Below are positions 61,236-64,000 of a stretch of 64,000 bases of DNA, piece after piece; positions within the stretch are counted from its first letter, which is position 1, and the number at the start of each line of letters is the position of its first letter. The stretch comes from Thalassolituus alkanivorans (GTDB lineage: Bacteria; Pseudomonadota; Gammaproteobacteria; Pseudomonadales; Oceanobacteraceae). The notes beneath the pieces are model-generated. The model made no database searches. It saw only the letters and a program-made list of their open reading frames with translations, and had not been told where the DNA came from. The stretch lies in NCBI RefSeq assembly GCF_020447205.1, contig NZ_JAJAEL010000035.1, forward strand, positions 62,001 through 126,000, written 5' to 3'. Made by a program: the position numbers and the translations under genes.

Positions 61236-62360
61236 ATGCGTGTAAAAAATATCGCTCAGCTGGGCATCAAAGAGTTATTCAGCCTGAAAGCCGACCCGGT
61301 ACTGTTGCTGCTGATTATTTATATTTTTTCGGTGGCTGTTTATACCGTGGCAACCGGGGTCAATTTTGAGGTTAAAAACGCCTCGGTCGCGGTGGTTGAT
61401 GATGATAATTCCGCGTTATCGCGGCAGATTACCGCCAGCCTGCTGGCACCGGAATTTCAGCCTGCGGTGCGCATTGCAGCCTCCCGTATGAACGAAGTGC
61501 TGGATAACGGCGAGTTTGTCTTTGTGCTGGTATTTCCACCGGATTTTGAACGTGATCTGCTGCAGGGTAAACAGCCTGAAGTACAGTTAAATGTGGATGC
61601 TTCCGCCATGACCCAGGCCGGTAACGGCGCCGTGTATATTCAGCAGATTATTCTCGCCGAGGCCATTCATGCTTTGGCGCCAACACTGAACTTTGCCGAC
61701 CAGCTGCCGGTTAAAATCAGCGTGCGTAAGCTGTTTAACCCGAATTCCAGCTCGGCCTGGTTTAACTCGGTAATGCAGGTGATTAACAGTGTGACCATGC
61801 TCGGCATTATTCTTACCGGTGCAGCCCTGATCCGTGAACGCGAACACGGCACCATCGAACATTTGCTGGTGATGCCGGTCACTCCGGCAGAAATTATGCT
61901 GGCCAAAATCTGGGCCAATGGTCTGGTGATTTTAATCGCAACCCTGCTGTCACTCTGGCTGGTTGTGAATAAGCTTTTGGCGGTACCCATTCATGGCTCG
62001 GTGACTTTATTTGCCCTGGCCTCGGCGCTGTACCTGTTTTCGGTAACGTCGCTGGGCATTATGCTCGGCACCCTCACCCGTTCCATGGCACAGTTCGGCC
62101 TGCTGATTATTCCGGTGGTGGTGATTATGTATCTGCTGTCGGGCGGTACGACACCGCAGGAAAGTATGCCGGATGCGCTGCGCTGGATTATGCAGCTGTC
62201 GCCTTCCACTCATTTTGTGTCACTGGCGCAGGATATTCTCTATCGCGGTGCCGGGTTTGAAAGTGTTTGGCCGTTACTGCTGATATTACTGGCGATTGGC
62301 GCGGTATTTTTCAGCGTGGCACTGGCACGCTTCCGCAAAGCCATTGTCAGTATGGGCTGA
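61236..62360 (+). CDS. yhhJ: ABC-2 type permease (YhhJ-like)
   Basis: A 374-residue membrane subunit: N-terminal helix (about 21-41), a periplasmic domain (about 45-165) with FVFVLVFPPDFERDLLQGKQPEVQL, then five helices including VTMLGIILTGAALIREREHGTIEHLLVMPV, the ABC-2 signature. It starts two nt after the rbbA stop. It probably pairs with the permease half of RbbA to form the channel. Confidence 0.93.
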   Translation: MRVKNIAQLGIKELFSLKADPVLLLLIIYIFSVAVYTVATGVNFEVKNASVAVVDDDNSALSRQITASLLAPEFQPAVRIAASRMNEVLDNGEFVFVLVFPPDFERDLLQGKQPEVQLNVDASAMTQAGNGAVYIQQIILAEAIHALAPTLNFADQLPVKISVRKLFNPNSSSAWFNSVMQVINSVTMLGIILTGAALIREREHGTIEHLLVMPVTPAEIMLAKIWANGLVILIATLLSLWLVVNKLLAVPIHGSVTLFALASALYLFSVTSLGIMLGTLTRSMAQFGLLIIPVVVIMYLLSGGTTPQESMPDALRWIMQLSPSTHFVSLAQDILYRGAGFESVWPLLLILLAIGAVFFSVALARFRKAIVSMG

Positions 62361-62380
62361 TGCGTTCAGCCCAACCGGAT

Positions 62381-62770
62381 TTATTCGCCGCGGGCTTTTT
62401 TCCAGGGGTCCGGAGCGCCGGGTTTACGGGGTTTGGCGGCGGCGCTTTTTTGCTTCTGCGCCGCTTTGCTTAAGCCATCACCGGCCGCCATGGTTTTGAG
62501 CCGCCCGCGAATCGCTTCTACCTCAAGACCATCTTTAAAACCGATAAACACCGCCTCCACCTGTGCTCTGGCCCAGGGGGTACGGCGCAGAAAGGTAAGA
62601 CTGGAACGGATGCTGGGGTTGGAGCGGAAACAGTTGATACGCACCAGATCGCTGAGCGTTGCCCAGCCGTACTGATCCACCAGCTGGTTGAGCAGATTTT
62701 CCAGCGTAACACCCTGCAGATGGTCGGTTTTACGTGGTGCAGATGGAGTAGCAGGCGGGGTATCGGTCAT
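62381..62770 (-). CDS. VF530-family DNA-binding-like protein (DUF2132)
   Basis: A 129-residue protein. The core (about 20-85) is the VF530 fold: LEGVTLENLLNQLVDQYGW-like segment, then INCFRSNPSIRSSLTFLRRTPWARAQVEAVFI. The C-terminal 45 residues are basic and Ala/Lys/Pro-rich, possibly for nucleic acid binding. Role unknown. Confidence 0.88.
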   Translation of the reverse strand: MTDTPPATPSAPRKTDHLQGVTLENLLNQLVDQYGWATLSDLVRINCFRSNPSIRSSLTFLRRTPWARAQVEAVFIGFKDGLEVEAIRGRLKTMAAGDGLSKAAQKQKSAAAKPRKPGAPDPWKKARGE

Positions 62771-62913
62771 GATTTTCTCTTCCGGGTTCGTACTTAAGGC
62801 GCGACCTTAGCAGATGGAGGAAGAAGCGCATAGCGACAGGTTACAGCTGACACCATCATCTGCACTCTGTAACTGCCAGCGACCGCCCTGACTGTCGCTG
62901 GCAACCGTCAGAA

Positions 62914-64000
62914 TTACTCGACCGGCTGCGCACATTCCGAATGCGAAGGCTCAAATTTACAGCGGATTTTACGCTGCAGCGTCAGCATATCACCGTCGTA
63001 ATAATCGCGGTCACGCAGGGCAATCCGTGCCTGCTGCATCATCAGCTGGTATTCGGCTTTGTCTTCCGCTGAAATATCAATCCACAGATTATCCGGCACA
63101 TCACCAGTCTGACGTTCTACTTCTTTTTCAATAGCGGCAAAGCGGCTGTAAAAATTCTCACGCACCAGCTGGGCAATTTCAGTCGGAAATTTATCTTTAC
63201 GGCCAATTAACTGCAGCGTTAACTGCGAGAACGGATAATTCACAATACCGCCCTTATCGCCGATACCGCGGTATAACTCCATAATGTTATAAGCCACCAG
63301 CGGTGCAGGTAATACATCCACGGCGCGGTTATTAAACTTACTGCCGGCACTGACTACGCTGGTCGGCACCGGATTGGCACCCAGCTGCAGAATCATTTCC
63401 GCCTGTACCAGATCGTAATCCATCACCGCCACGCGCTTACCCGCCGCTTTCGCCAGCGTGCTGATCTGCTTATCGTTGACGAAAATATAAGCCGCGCCCA
63501 TAGGGGCAAAACCCATTACCACAAACTGGCCTTCTTCCATGCGCGGTGCATTTTTCGGATTGACCAGTACTTTCATCAGCATATTCATATGCTTTGATGA
63601 CGGAATCGCACCAATCGCATCGATGGTGCCGGTAAATTTATTAAATAAACGCGCGCGGATACCGGTAAATAAAGCGGCATCGCACTGACCGGCTTTCAGA
63701 TCATCGGCCAGCACCCCTTCATTGGTATAGGCCTCCATATTAATGGTCACCCCCATATCCAGCATCCGTGCCTGCTGATCCAGTGCAGCCGCATAAATAG
63801 GCCCGGAGCGGCCAAGAATATCCCAGACACAAACCGTTCGTGGCGGAATATTGCCATCAACCAGTGTATTGCCATACAGCTGCTTAATCGCATCAATGCG
63901 TTCATGTTCTGTCAGCGCCGGATTCATTGCTTTTTGGTGCAGAGCCTCTGCAGAAACAGCGGAACTGGTGGTGGATTGTGCGGCATACGCACTGCCAGTC
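62914..64000 (-). CDS. Putative periplasmic solute-binding protein, 5' end outside window
   Basis: An internal ATG at 63927 gives 337 residues, but the frame stays open to the right edge, and the upstream codons read SAYAAQSTTSS, a likely signal-peptidase site. The true start is therefore beyond 64000. The body resembles TRAP/ABC-type binding proteins in the putative solute-binding (DUF6091-like) group: RTVCVWDILGRSGPIYAAALDQQ, GVTINMEAYTNEGVLADDLKAGQCDAALFTGIRARLFN. Cys near both ends may form a disulfide. No permease is visible. Confidence 0.75.
   Translation of the reverse strand, partial: TGSAYAAQSTTSSAVSAEALHQKAMNPALTEHERIDAIKQLYGNTLVDGNIPPRTVCVWDILGRSGPIYAAALDQQARMLDMGVTINMEAYTNEGVLADDLKAGQCDAALFTGIRARLFNKFTGTIDAIGAIPSSKHMNMLMKVLVNPKNAPRMEEGQFVVMGFAPMGAAYIFVNDKQISTLAKAAGKRVAVMDYDLVQAEMILQLGANPVPTSVVSAGSKFNNRAVDVLPAPLVAYNIMELYRGIGDKGGIVNYPFSQLTLQLIGRKDKFPTEIAQLVRENFYSRFAAIEKEVERQTGDVPDNLWIDISAEDKAEYQLMMQQARIALRDRDYYDGDMLTLQRKIRCKFEPSHSECAQPVE

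Overview
The window is 64 kb of a gammaproteobacterial chromosome. The gene content (BioH/BioC/BioD, CmoA/CmoB, UraA/Upp, RimK, RhlE, RmuC, CreA, SoxR, an RbbA-type ABC exporter) and the many TIGR02285-like or putative solute-binding proteins suggest a marine, Oceanospirillales-like heterotroph. This placement is an inference from gene content and protein style; no rRNA or other phylogenetic marker is present. No tRNA, CRISPR array, prophage or transposase gene was seen.

Layout. 1-3.3 kb: end of a biotin operon (bioH'-bioC-bioD) and a cyclic-nucleotide-binding/rhodanese protein. 3.3-8.5 kb: periplasmic binding protein, 73-bp tandem repeat, 2-Cys peroxiredoxin, TonB-like protein, upp-uraA uracil salvage pair, parvulin. 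8.5-9.3 kb: non-coding and rich in dispersed repeats. 9.3-11.2 kb: rimK with a zinc peptidase of the aspartoacylase family. 11.3-12.1 kb: FMN riboswitch and a type-II lumazine synthase. 12.2-17.7 kb: VOC and cupin proteins, acyltransferase, MBL-like protein, CatB-type acetyltransferase, TatD, pentapeptide protein. 17.7-19.4 kb: three small, mostly membrane, hypothetical genes, one apparently without an ATG/GTG/TTG start. 19.5-26.3 kb: RhlE, a sensor-like protein lacking any output domain, a DUF3592 protein, CreA. 26.3-31.9 kb: YghU-type GST, DAHP synthase behind a transcription attenuator with an aromatic-rich leader peptide, DUF805-like protein, cmoA-cmoB. 32-38 kb: lipoprotein behind a structured leader, RmuC, outer-membrane protein, secreted phosphodiesterase with a lipase-chaperone-like partner. 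38-41.9 kb: small ORFs, SoxR and a divergent MFS exporter with a textbook SoxR promoter, GH75-like protein, DCC protein.

42-53.2 kb is a fatty or branched-chain acyl-CoA catabolic neighbourhood (acyl-CoA ligase and AraC regulator; thiolase, acyl-CoA dehydrogenase, SDR). Its two parts are separated by a visibly AT-richer accessory segment (about 45.1-49.4 kb). That segment holds an integron attC-like site with cassette-style hypothetical genes, a poly-C tract, and a decayed partial copy of the neighbouring lipoprotein-thiolase junction. 53.4-54.1 kb is a 740-bp non-coding element with 25-bp inverted ends, related to shorter copies elsewhere in the window. 54.1-64 kb: tandem DsbA-like protein, a small charged protein, a CPA1 antiporter, a HlyD-RbbA-YhhJ exporter operon, a VF530-type protein and a solute-binding protein running off the right edge.

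The least explained signals are the palindromic repeat family that sits against stop codons, the attC/cassette segment with its nearby duplication, the structured leader at about 32.1 kb, and the phosphodiesterase/foldase pair. No clearly new multi-gene system was identified.
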